Assembly (NCBI GenBank): GCA_944325555.1 | Contig: CALVAN010000017.1 | Coordinates: 1 to 45,342 of the forward strand | DNA from: Candidatus Gastranaerophilales bacterium | GTDB lineage: Bacteria > Cyanobacteriota > Vampirovibrionia > Gastranaerophilales > Gastranaerophilaceae | DNA: 45,342 nucleotides | Direction: 5' to 3' | In this document: one piece after another, positions 39,513 through 45,342 of the stretch | Layout: every line of letters starts with the position of its first letter | How positions within the stretch are numbered: the stretch's first letter is position 1 | The notes under the pieces: model-generated | What the model saw: only the letters and a program-made list of their open reading frames with translations | Told to the model about the DNA's origin: nothing | Databases searched by the model: none | Position numbers and translations under genes: made by a program

Positions 39513-40139
39513 TTAAAACTCCCTCATTAATCCTACAATCTCACCGACTATTAAAACATCGTTCATATCATCTTTTTCAATAAATCTGGGGCGATACATC
39601 GGGTCCGGATTATCAGATTGAACAATAATTTCATCAATGTTTTTAACAAGACGCTTTACAAAGATTTCATCTTTATAGCAAAAGACATAGACCTTATTGT
39701 CTTTTATTTGTCCGCCTTCCCAGTGTTCAACTATCAAGCGGTCACGGTCTTTTATTGAAGGTGACATACTGTCACCGATGGCATTTATCACCGAGTATTT
39801 TTTAACTGTTGAAAAATGTTTGAATAGCTTAACAGGTACTTGTATTTTTTCTTTTCTTTCAGATAATACAAAAGCGCCACCGCCGCACGACCCGAAAACA
39901 TCGGGGTAATAATCGATTGAAATTGTTTGCTCGATATTGAATTGTTTTGTTGTGTTTTGTTTTATTCCAAAAGCCTCATCAATTTTATCAATCTCAAAAT
40001 CAGCAAGCTCTCTTTTTCTATATTCCCAGTTTCTTAAAGCACTGCCACTATTTAAGCCTAAAATGGGAGCTAATTCTTCATATGTTACTTTTCTTTTTAT
40101 TACATTTTGTAAAGCTTCAATCTTCTCTTTTATAAGCAT
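39513..40139 (-). CDS. CI/LexA-type repressor with S24 peptidase domain
   Basis: 208 residues. N-terminal helix-turn-helix (VTYEELAPILGLNSGSALRN). The autocleavage region is SCGGGAF with Cys85-Gly86 as probable cut site. The S24 peptidase has Ser124 in GDSMSPSIKDRD and Lys162 in EIFVKRLV. It keeps the prophage silent by binding the divergent control region at 40140-40235 and is inactivated by RecA-stimulated self-cleavage after DNA damage. Confidence 0.92.
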   Translation of the reverse strand: MLIKEKIEALQNVIKRKVTYEELAPILGLNSGSALRNWEYRKRELADFEIDKIDEAFGIKQNTTKQFNIEQTISIDYYPDVFGSCGGGAFVLSERKEKIQVPVKLFKHFSTVKKYSVINAIGDSMSPSIKDRDRLIVEHWEGGQIKDNKVYVFCYKDEIFVKRLVKNIDEIIVQSDNPDPMYRPRFIEKDDMNDVLIVGEIVGLMREF

Positions 40140-40173
40140 TTTTCAAATATTTTCTATTTTTTGTTTTAAAGTG

Positions 40174-40202
40174 TTGCATTGTGTTTTGTTTTGTGATATA
40201 AA
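40174..40202 (+). promoter_or_regulatory. Rightward early promoter in the control region
   Basis: TTGCAT and TATAAA are spaced by 17 bases, 33 bases before the start of the ribbon-helix-helix gene. The surrounding 95-bp gap between divergent genes is rich in TTGTTTT/TTGTGTTTTG repeats that could be operators, although no perfect palindrome was identified. Confidence 0.6.
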
Positions 40203-40235
40203 TATATGCATACAATACAAACAAAGGATTTCACA

Positions 40236-40385
40236 ATGTCTAAAGATTTTTTGTACAGATTTCCGGACGAGAATGTCAAACGAGAGTTTAAAATTCACGC
40301 TGTAAATCAAAACAAAACTATGACCGAACTACTGGGAGAAATTGTAACCCGGTATTTAGAGGAGACAAAGAGGGTTAAAATTTAA
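40236..40385 (+). CDS. Arc-like ribbon-helix-helix protein (Cro-like role)
   Basis: 49 residues: MSKDFLYRFPDENVKREFKI then HAVNQNKTMTELLGEIVTRY, a typical Arc/CopG ribbon-helix-helix with the beta strand FLYRFP. Dimers of this fold bind operators. As first gene opposite the repressor it takes the usual place of Cro. AAAGG site eight to nine bases before the ATG. A stem (40421-40447, AAGCCT/AGGCTT) after the gene might terminate its message. Confidence 0.7.
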   Translation: MSKDFLYRFPDENVKREFKIHAVNQNKTMTELLGEIVTRYLEETKRVKI

Positions 40386-40492
40386 CCCCCGTAATCTCCC
40401 ATAAAAATTCTATCCAAAACAAGCCTAAAAGTCAATTTTAAAGGCTTATTTGGTATGCAAAATTTACATTTGAACTTTGAAAACTTAACCCG

Positions 40493-40526
40493 AAAAAAGG
40501 AGGCACGAGCCGTAACTCATACCTCC
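40493..40526 (-). terminator. Terminator of the 44-residue gene
   Basis: Minus strand: GGAGGTATGAG pairs with CTCGTGCCTCC over 11 positions including two G-U pairs, a short loop, and TTTTTT. It sits directly after the small minus-strand gene. Confidence 0.8.
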
Positions 40527-40541
40527 TCCCCAAGCTAGTAT

Positions 40542-40676
40542 CTACTTGCGTTTACCAGTCTTAGCCTGACTAAGAGCAGATGCCGCAACTGATTTAGCTT
40601 TGTCGCTATAGCGACCGTCTTTTAATATTTTTGAGGCGGTCGATGCGACTTTGGGGCTTGTTTGTTTCTTATTCAT
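40542..40676 (-). CDS. 44-residue conserved small protein
   Basis: MNKKQTSPKVASTASKILKD, GRYSDKAKSVAASALSQAKT, GKRK. I recall the pattern K-V-A-S-x-A-S-K-x-L-x-[DN] ... A-K-S-x-A-[AG]-S-A-L-[SA]-Q as frequent in small proteins of phages and mobile elements. Strongly basic, Ala/Ser-rich. AGGAG site nine bases upstream and a strong terminator support a real gene. It is divergent from the large RNA that starts just beyond it. Function unknown. Confidence 0.7.
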   Translation of the reverse strand: MNKKQTSPKVASTASKILKDGRYSDKAKSVAASALSQAKTGKRK

Positions 40677-40701
40677 AGAAACATTCTCCTATTATGGCGG
40701 A

Positions 40702-41365
40702 TATTTTCAGACCCTCCGCTCATTGGGTAAACTTTACCTCTTACTTGTGAGCAAATAAATGGAGCAAGCCCCTGGCGTTTTACGCCTGTTTTTATTTAAT
40801 CAGGTCATGCTAAACGCTGTCAACACATGGGTTTTCGGGGAATTGGGCTTTATTTCAGCTCAGGAGCGTAATCCGAGAGCACGGGGGAAGAACCCCTACA
40901 ACAATTCAACTAACTTACATCGTACATTGACAATTTAATAAACGTAAATCGACCGGCTGAGCCACGGCGGGCAAGAATGAAATCACTTGCCGACAGCCGC
41001 AATGGCAGGCGGATAAAACGGCGTGTGATTTCAAATAGATTTTGACACTTGGAAAGACAAGCGTGCGGGACGTCGAAGCAAGCACGTTAAAAAGGACTAG
41101 AGATGCTTATTTTTTAAGCTGACAGCCCGGAAAGACGGGCATCAAAACTTTTATTTCAGGGCTGCAGCGTACCGCAGCAGAGTAATGCAAAAGGACGCCG
41201 ACAGCCCGCTAATAAGAGTTTCTCTTATCCCGAGACCCGCAACCGGCTGACGTATCACTAAATAAACACAGTCTCTTTCTCGGAGTCGGTGCGGGGCAGG
41301 TTTAAATCCAAATAACAACTCCTTAAAGTGACCTTGAGCGGGGGTTTGCCCGCTCTTTCTTTTTA
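40702..41365 (+). ncRNA. Large, highly structured noncoding RNA candidate
   Basis: About 660 bases without a plausible plus-strand gene and clearly richer in G and C than neighbours. Many stems are visible: GGCG/CGCC (40774-40786); a 13-bp long-range helix with one mismatch (40979-40992 with 41019-41032); CTTG/CAAG with loop GAAAGA (41048-41061); CGTGC/GCACG (41062-41086); GCCCG/CGGGC with the same loop GAAAGA (41125-41140); GCTGC/GCAGC (41161-41178); ATAAGAG/CTCTTAT (41212-41228); and a 12-bp helix (41236-41248 with 41284-41295). It ends in a strong terminator. A weak promoter (TATTAT at 40690) may set the 5' end. In scale it resembles ROOL or GOLLD RNAs of phages; class not assigned. Confidence 0.65.
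41336..41364 (+). terminator. Intrinsic terminator of the large RNA
   Basis: A perfect 7-bp GAGCGGG/CCCGCTC stem with a 6-nt loop is followed by TTTCTTTTT. It acts on the plus strand, 195 bases before the early genes, so these need their own promoter or antitermination. Confidence 0.85.
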
Positions 41366-41373
41366 AAAGAAAA

Positions 41374-41410
41374 GGGGCTAGGTAGGGGCTTGGGTGGGGC
41401 TGCCTAGGGG
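41374..41410 (+). other. Potential G-quadruplex tract
   Basis: Six G-runs in 37 bases (GGGG, GG, GGGG, GGG, GGGG, GGGG) with short loops fit the G3+N1-7 quadruplex rule, striking in such AT-rich DNA. CTAGG and CCTAG at its edges could alternatively pair. It is followed by about 145 bases of purine-rich leader with repeated ATAAGAATAA before the first early gene. Confidence 0.55.
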
Positions 41411-41558
41411 ATAAGAATAAGGAAACAGATAAGAATAAGAATAAAGAGAAAGAAACAGATAAGGACCCATAGGCATAAAAAGAAAAACAAAGATAAAGGT
41501 TTTCCACAAAGGTTTAAAAAAAAGAAAAAAATAAACAGTTTATAAAGGAGAAAACAAA

Positions 41559-41876
41559 ATGATTAAAAAGGTTATAAACAACTTTATGATATGGCTTAAT
41601 ACACCTCATTGTATTGATATTCCTTGGTTTGGAGAGAGTCCGGATGCAGAGTTGTACGAAGATTTAAGAAAGCAGCAAAAATATCTTGAAACTAACGAAA
41701 GCAATTTAATCAAAAAAGCTTTAGATCACGTGTACAGCACAAGTTTGATACAAAATGGATACCTTCCCTCAGAAGCACAAGCAATAAAAGAAGCTAAAGC
41801 GATATATCTTGATGCAAAAGAGAGAGGTTTTATAAATGATTTCAACGAACTTGTAAAACCTAAGGAGAATTACTGA
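41559..41876 (+). CDS. Hypothetical early phage protein
   Basis: 105 residues, helical (LRKQQKYLETNESNLIKKAL, AQAIKEAKAIYLDAKERGFI), no recognised motif. Good AAAGGAG site nine bases upstream. First gene of the early operon, with stop and next start overlapping by one base. Possibly a small host-takeover or regulatory protein; nothing in the sequence shows which. Confidence 0.65.
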   Translation: MIKKVINNFMIWLNTPHCIDIPWFGESPDAELYEDLRKQQKYLETNESNLIKKALDHVYSTSLIQNGYLPSEAQAIKEAKAIYLDAKERGFINDFNELVKPKENY

Positions 41877-42070
41877 TGTACGGTCTTAACCCAACAATTA
41901 CCGGTAAAGATAACCCGAACAGTCCTTATTATGAAAGCCCCTGCGACTATTGCAGGCAGAAATGTTCAACGGACTGCCCGTATAATCCTGACTCAGAGGA
42001 TGACACTATGCAGGAAGATGAGATATTCAACTCTGAAAGATTGACAGAAATGTATCAAGAGAATTTATAA
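41876..42070 (+). CDS. Small cysteine-rich early protein
   Basis: 64 residues. Cysteines in ESPCDYCRQKCSTDCPYNPD (C-x2-C-x3-C-x3-C) suggest a small zinc site or knuckle. The tail is acidic (SEDDTMQEDEIF). The start overlaps the preceding stop by one base after an AAGGAG site. Unknown function; similar Cys clusters occur in small phage proteins that bind host factors. Confidence 0.65.
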   Translation: MYGLNPTITGKDNPNSPYYESPCDYCRQKCSTDCPYNPDSEDDTMQEDEIFNSERLTEMYQENL

Positions 42071-42102
42071 CATCGAACAAAAAGAAAGCGAAAGGACAAA
42101 CG

Positions 42103-42939
42103 ATGAATCAACTTGTAGAACAGGATTACGCAAAAGTCACACAGTTCAACAGTGTGCAAAATGAAGTAGAAAAAAGCAGAGCTTTGCAGGAAGTTCAAGG
42201 CGCCATTGTTATGGCTCGCAAATTCCCGAGAGATGAGTTTTCTGCAATGAAAAAGATACTGGAAGCAGCAAAGCGCATCACTCTGGCGGAAAAAGCTATC
42301 TATATGTATCCGAGAGGCGGACAGCAGATAAAAGGTGCGTCAATCAGAACAGCGGAAACAATTGCAAAATACTGGGGCAATTTATCATTCGGCATAAAAG
42401 AACTTGCACAAAATACAGCGGAACATAGCTCTGAGGTAATGGCGTACGCTTGGGATTTGGAAAGCAATGTAAGACAGGAACGTATTTTTAAAGTTCAGCA
42501 TATCAGATATTCAAAAAACGGCGGTAATACAGTATTAACCGACCCCAGAGATATTTATGAAAAAGTGGCTAATGACGGCGCACGCCGCTTGAGAGCTTGC
42601 ATACTCGGTATATTGCCTTCTGATGTTGTAGAGGATTTTTTGGCGGAATGCGAAAAAACGCTTGAAGGCAGCAGCGAAAAACCGTTAAAAGAACGTATCA
42701 AAGATATGCTCAAAAAGTTTGAAGAACTGGGCGTTACAAAAGAAATGATTGAAAAAAGAGTCGGAACAAAGTCATCAAACTTTATAGCAAAAAACATTGT
42801 AGACCTCGGATCTGTTTACAATTCCATAAAAAACAACTTTGCACCTGTTGAACAGTATTTTGATATGCCAACACTTGCGGAAATGCAAATAGAAGCGAGC
42901 ACTTTAAAAGTAGAGGCAGAAAATGAAGCTGACAAATAA
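42103..42939 (+). CDS. Putative single-strand annealing recombination protein
   Basis: 278 residues, from a family I recall in gut phages beside RecE-like nucleases: QGAIVMARKFPRDEFSAMKK, ITLAEKAIYMYPRGGQQIKG, IRTAETIAKYWGNLSFGIKE, VMAYAWDLESNVRQERIFKV, LTDPRDIYEKVANDGARRLR, ACILGILPSDVVEDFLAECE. The role analogous to RecT/Bet is inferred from the next gene and from the basic, helical middle; the family name is uncertain. Good RBS (AAAGGAC). Overlaps the nuclease gene by 17 bases. Confidence 0.6.
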   Translation: MNQLVEQDYAKVTQFNSVQNEVEKSRALQEVQGAIVMARKFPRDEFSAMKKILEAAKRITLAEKAIYMYPRGGQQIKGASIRTAETIAKYWGNLSFGIKELAQNTAEHSSEVMAYAWDLESNVRQERIFKVQHIRYSKNGGNTVLTDPRDIYEKVANDGARRLRACILGILPSDVVEDFLAECEKTLEGSSEKPLKERIKDMLKKFEELGVTKEMIEKRVGTKSSNFIAKNIVDLGSVYNSIKNNFAPVEQYFDMPTLAEMQIEASTLKVEAENEADK

Positions 42940-43693
42940 AAATTACTACTCAACCAAAGCAAACAAAGAGTATTTCAGCGTTTCGCAGATAAAAGACTTT
43001 TTGAAATGCGAAGCTTATGCAATGGCAAAAATCAACGGTGACTGGGTAGAACCGCCGAATACAGCAATGCTGATAGGTTCATATGTTGACAGCTATTTTG
43101 AAGGGACGCTCGAAGAGTTTAAGGCAAATACGCCCGAACTCTTTAAAAAAGACGGTTCTTTAAAAAGCGATTTTGTTAAAGCAGAGCAAATAATAAAGCG
43201 GATTGAATCAGACGAGCTGTTTATGCTTTGTATGTCAGGCAAAAAACAAGTCATTATGACAGGTGAGCTGTTTGGTGAAAAATTCAAAATCAAAATGGAC
43301 AGTTATTTGCCCGGGGAAGCTATTGTTGATTTGAAAGTTGTTAAAAAGCTTAGAGAAGTATTTTTCAGGCAAAGCGGGAAGATAAGTTTTATTGAAAAAT
43401 GGGGCTATGATTTGCAGCTTGCAGTCTATCAGGAAATAGTAAGACAAAATACAGACAAACTACTTGATTGCGTAATTGCAGGTGTCGACAAACAGGACAT
43501 CCCTGACATCGATTGCATACTGATTCCTAATGACCAGTTGGAATTTCAAAGACGTGAATTGACTTGGAAAATGGCAAGAATTATTGATGTGAAAACAAAA
43601 AAAGTAGAGCCTGCCCGCTGCGGTGTCTGTGACTACTGCAGGGCAACAAAGAAATTAACAGGACTTATTACACCTGACAAACTAGTTTACTGA
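42923..43693 (+). CDS. RecE-like PD-(D/E)XK exonuclease
   Basis: 256 residues. The fold signature is FSVSQIKDFLKCEAYAMAKI, LIGSYVDSYFE, then KMDSYLPGEAIVDLKVVKKL with Asp126, Asp136 and Lys138 (D-x(9)-D-x-K), and the helix WGYDLQLAVYQEIV with the YqaJ-type Q-x-x-x-Y. Cys29 together with C-terminal RCGVCDYCRA could hold an iron-sulfur cluster as in Cas4/AddB-type nucleases. It would resect DNA ends for the annealing protein encoded upstream. Confidence 0.82.
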   Translation: MKLTNKNYYSTKANKEYFSVSQIKDFLKCEAYAMAKINGDWVEPPNTAMLIGSYVDSYFEGTLEEFKANTPELFKKDGSLKSDFVKAEQIIKRIESDELFMLCMSGKKQVIMTGELFGEKFKIKMDSYLPGEAIVDLKVVKKLREVFFRQSGKISFIEKWGYDLQLAVYQEIVRQNTDKLLDCVIAGVDKQDIPDIDCILIPNDQLEFQRRELTWKMARIIDVKTKKVEPARCGVCDYCRATKKLTGLITPDKLVY

Positions 43694-43714
43694 TAATTTA
43701 GTAAAGGGAATATA

Positions 43715-44164
43715 ATGCCAAAGCGATTTTTTGACAGCAAAAAATATGAAAACGCCTGGTTTCGCAATCTTTCGCCACAAATGAAATGTGTCTACGACTA
43801 CTGTATTTGTGAATGCGACCACGCCGGGATTTTAAGATTAGACCCCGAAGCAATAGAATTCAAAACAGGTGTAAAGCCCTTAAGCTTAGAGATAATAGCG
43901 GAAACTTTTAAAAACAAATTCATTTTTATTGATGAAAACAAAATATTCATTCCACGGTTTATATACTGGCAGTACAAAGATGAGCTTACGCCGGCTAACT
44001 CTGTTCATCGCAGTGTTTATCAGATTTTAAAACATGAAGGGATTCCGGTAATTAATTTTTTAGCTAAAAATGTTGCACAAGAAGATTTTGAAGAATGGCC
44101 AAATTTGTGCAAATCGCTTAGAGCCGAAGGGAAATCGTATAACGATTATATAAATGAAAGATAG
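43715..44164 (+). CDS. Putative replication-associated protein
   Basis: 149 residues: FFDSKKYENAWFRNLSPQMK, CVYDYCICECDHAGILRLDP, EAIEFKTGVKPLSLEIIAET, FIPRFIYWQYKDELTPANSV. The layout resembles the N-terminal winged-helix region of phage replisome-organiser (DnaD/O-like) proteins (W-F-R-x-L-S-P-x-x-K, D-x-x-G). It lacks the C-terminal part of full-length members. AAAGGG site before the ATG. Position in the early operon supports a replication role. Confidence 0.6.
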   Translation: MPKRFFDSKKYENAWFRNLSPQMKCVYDYCICECDHAGILRLDPEAIEFKTGVKPLSLEIIAETFKNKFIFIDENKIFIPRFIYWQYKDELTPANSVHRSVYQILKHEGIPVINFLAKNVAQEDFEEWPNLCKSLRAEGKSYNDYINER

Positions 44165-44175
44165 GAGTATCGTTT

Positions 44176-44439
44176 ATGGAGATTTACAAACCGTATCATT
44201 TGCGGTTGTTGGACTGGGTGAAAAACCACGTGTATTTTACACATAAGGATATTGTTAAAGTTACAAACTGCAATTGCCCATACAGCGTTTTGAGAGATTT
44301 TAAAAGGATAGCCAAAGTTACGGAAGAATCAAAAACAAAGACGAAAAAACTCGTTGATTCAAAAGGCAACGTGGTAAACGTCACAAAACGCTATACAGAG
44401 TACAAGTTTGAGGGCTTAAAAAATGCCGTCAATGAATGA
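44176..44439 (+). CDS. Small helix-turn-helix-like early protein
   Basis: 87 residues: YKPYHLRLLDWVKNHVYFTH, KDIVKVTNCNCPYSVLRDFK. The region 20-50 fits a winged helix or helix-turn-helix (T-H-K-D-I-V-K-V-T ... S-V-L-R-D-F-K), followed by basic strands (KTKTKKLVDSKGN). Probably binds DNA. Good AGGAG site. Its end overlaps the next gene by 17 bases. Confidence 0.6.
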   Translation: MEIYKPYHLRLLDWVKNHVYFTHKDIVKVTNCNCPYSVLRDFKRIAKVTEESKTKTKKLVDSKGNVVNVTKRYTEYKFEGLKNAVNE

Positions 44440-44761
44440 GGACATTGAGCGCTATCCGGTGTTTATGGTCAATCCAAAAGGGGGGTTAAAACAAATCGAT
44501 ATCAAATCAACTGACGATTACAATCATTTTGAATTTGAACTGCATCATTTTATCCCGAAAAGTATGCGCAAAAATAATCCAGAATTGTACGAAAGAATCG
44601 TACACTTGCAAAAGCTTATACTTTTACCCCGTGACATACACCACAGCATACACGCAGGTAAAGGCTACAGGGGATTAGAAAACTGGGAGTTACTTTTTAA
44701 TCGTAAAAAATGGAGAACTGGAGTTTATGAAAACAGGACAGGCGATGGTCTTGTCGGCTAA
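44423..44761 (+). CDS. HNH-like nuclease protein
   Basis: 112 residues with an HNH-like core: FEFELHHFIPKSMRKN (His-His), then LQKLILLPRDIHHSIHAGKG (L-x-x-L-P-x-x-x-H-H-x-x-x-H). A small early phage nuclease, perhaps NinG-like in role. Start with GAGGG eight bases upstream; an in-frame ATG three codons on is possible. The next gene starts inside it. Confidence 0.65.
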   Translation: MPSMNEDIERYPVFMVNPKGGLKQIDIKSTDDYNHFEFELHHFIPKSMRKNNPELYERIVHLQKLILLPRDIHHSIHAGKGYRGLENWELLFNRKKWRTGVYENRTGDGLVG

Positions 44762-44945
44762 GTATTTGAGCAAAATTTTAGGCGTCACAGACAGAACGAT
44801 TGATTACTATTTATGCGGGTGGAAGTTCTCGCACATAAAAACCGTATTCAGAGGTTTAGACAAATATTATGAATTTTTGACAAGTAAAGATTTGCAAGAA
44901 CTTGAAAAACTTGCAAAAAGGAGACGACGAAAATGCAAACAATAG
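44727..44945 (+). CDS. Small DNA-binding-like early protein
   Basis: 72 residues: VLSAKYLSKILGVTDRTIDY is a MerR/helix-turn-helix-like segment, and the end is very basic (KLAKRRRRKCKQ). The start has GGAG five bases upstream and lies 35 bases inside the HNH-like gene in another frame, so translation is probably coupled. Role in early regulation or excision is possible (excisionase-like size), not proven. Confidence 0.6.
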   Translation: MKTGQAMVLSAKYLSKILGVTDRTIDYYLCGWKFSHIKTVFRGLDKYYEFLTSKDLQELEKLAKRRRRKCKQ

Positions 44946-45106
44946 ATGATGTGTGGAACAAATTTGCAACTCAGGACGAGCTTGCACAAGCGTATATACA
45001 GCAAGGGGCTCTGTTTGACGAGTTGGATATCATAATTGAGGACTTTTTTGCAGCCTATGAGAGATTTAAGGAAGAAAGAAAGCAAAAAGAGGGAAAAAAT
45101 GTTTAA
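44933..45106 (+). CDS. 57-residue early protein
   Basis: MQTIDDVWNKFATQDELAQA then YIQQGALFDELDIIIEDFFA, ending KEERKQKEGKNV. Acidic helical first part, basic tail; no motif known. AAAAGGAG site about nine bases upstream, 13-base overlap with the preceding gene, eight-base overlap with the next one. Typical of tightly packed early phage genes. Confidence 0.6.
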   Translation: MQTIDDVWNKFATQDELAQAYIQQGALFDELDIIIEDFFAAYERFKEERKQKEGKNV

Positions 45107-45342
45107 AGTAGATGATTTAAAAGAAGTATTTGAGCTTGCGGCAACAGCAGGCACGTTTATAAACGAATTGATGAAAATCAAAAGCAATTGCAAAGATACT
45201 AATAAGGACAATGCAAAAATAAAGAGCTCGGGTTATGCCGCACAGCTGGCGAGCTCGGGTGATTACGCACAGCTGGCGAGCTCGGGTGATTCCGCACAGC
45301 TGGCGAGCTCGGGTGATTCCGCACAGCTGGCGAGCTCGGGTG
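45099..45342 (+). CDS. 9-residue-repeat protein, cut by the window end
   Basis: The frame opens MFKVDDLKEVFELAATAGTF with a helical start of about 40 residues. From codon 43 it becomes a repeat of nine residues (S-S-G-D-[S/Y]-A-Q-L-A). At least four copies occur before the edge. I recall similar A-S-S-G-x-[YS]-[AS] repeats in gut phage proteins; a beta-solenoid is likely. AAAAA before the ATG gives no strong ribosome site, so translation may be coupled to the preceding gene. The C-terminus lies outside the window. Confidence 0.7.
   Translation, partial: MFKVDDLKEVFELAATAGTFINELMKIKSNCKDTNKDNAKIKSSGYAAQLASSGDYAQLASSGDSAQLASSGDSAQLASSG
45225..45342 (+). repeat. 27-bp in-frame tandem repeat
   Basis: Units of 27 bases (AGCTCGGGTGATTCCGCACA plus GCTGGCG) start at 45225, 45252, 45279, 45306 and 45333. 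The last two complete units are identical to each other and the first two differ by a few bases (TATGCC, GATTAC). More units may follow beyond the edge. It is much richer in G and C than its surroundings. Confidence 0.95.

Noticed and set aside
41151-41507. 118-codon minus-strand frame antisense to the large RNA
   Set aside because: Low-complexity Ser/Leu/Phe start derived from the purine-rich leader, no ribosome site, and it crosses the plus-strand terminator and several stems. Best explained as chance opening opposite structured RNA.
45225-45342. CRISPR-like repeat
   Set aside because: Period 27 without spacers and fully in frame with a protein; it is a coding tandem repeat.

Overview
The window is an AT-rich bacterial chromosome segment (about 1 to 11.5 kb) followed by most of a tailed-phage prophage (about 11.56 kb to beyond the right edge). 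The host is probably a gut member of the non-photosynthetic cyanobacterial sister group (Gastranaerophilales/Melainabacteria). This is an inference: very low GC, and several proteins carrying a short N-terminal P-[N/S]-F-[G/N] motif that I associate with that group. No rRNA or other decisive marker is present.

Host part: an unassigned foldable region at 1-150; a membrane protein (223-1056); a Gly-CCC tRNA with a shared terminator; a secreted beta-propeller; a lipoprotein-like alpha/beta hydrolase; a hexapeptide acetyltransferase; two diverged tandem copies of a TonB/TolA-like envelope protein; a GNAT acetyltransferase; an AbiH-type phage-defence protein; and a second GNAT. From 8.6 to 11.56 kb lies an accessory zone. 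It holds three copies of a roughly 210-bp MITE-like repeat with 24-bp terminal inverted repeats, a block of 19-bp repeats that recurs inverted on the other side of an unknown gene, a possible ADP-ribosyltransferase, a regulator gene cut off by the repeat, two split copies of the 3' half of tRNA-Phe, and finally a clean 3' half of tRNA-Phe with its own terminator. That half-tRNA is the probable left attachment site (attL).

Prophage part: nearly all late genes are on the minus strand, read right to left from about 38.2 kb down to 12.5 kb. The order is late promoter, small and large terminase, portal, MuF-type head protein with a nuclease-like tail, a three-way-junction RNA candidate, scaffold, capsid, connector proteins, tail terminator, contractile sheath, tube, tail chaperones joined by a -1 frameshift (canonical slippery site A AAT TTT), tape measure, Dit-like protein, plug, hub, spike, gp25-like wedge, baseplate J, DUF2612-type protein, fibre, HNH protein, holin-like protein, M15 endolysin. 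It is therefore a myovirus-type phage with a compact contractile tail resembling the cyanophage Pam3 type. Two cargo insertions interrupt the tail genes: a plus-strand pair of secreted proteins (21.0-22.2 kb) and a minus-strand pair with a papain-like protease (23.2-25.0 kb).

Lysogeny and early region: a secreted nuclease-like protein, a two-gene HEPN-like cassette and an S24 repressor face a ribbon-helix-helix protein across a divergent control region. Next comes an 880-bp stretch without plus-strand genes that reads as a large, G/C-rich, highly foldable RNA of about 660 nt ending in a strong terminator. It is the best candidate for an undescribed or rarely described system here (compare ROOL and GOLLD RNAs). 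Early genes then run rightwards: small proteins, an annealing-type recombination protein, a RecE-like nuclease, replication-type and HNH-like proteins, and a 9-residue-repeat protein cut by the window end. The integrase and the other attachment site are not in the window.
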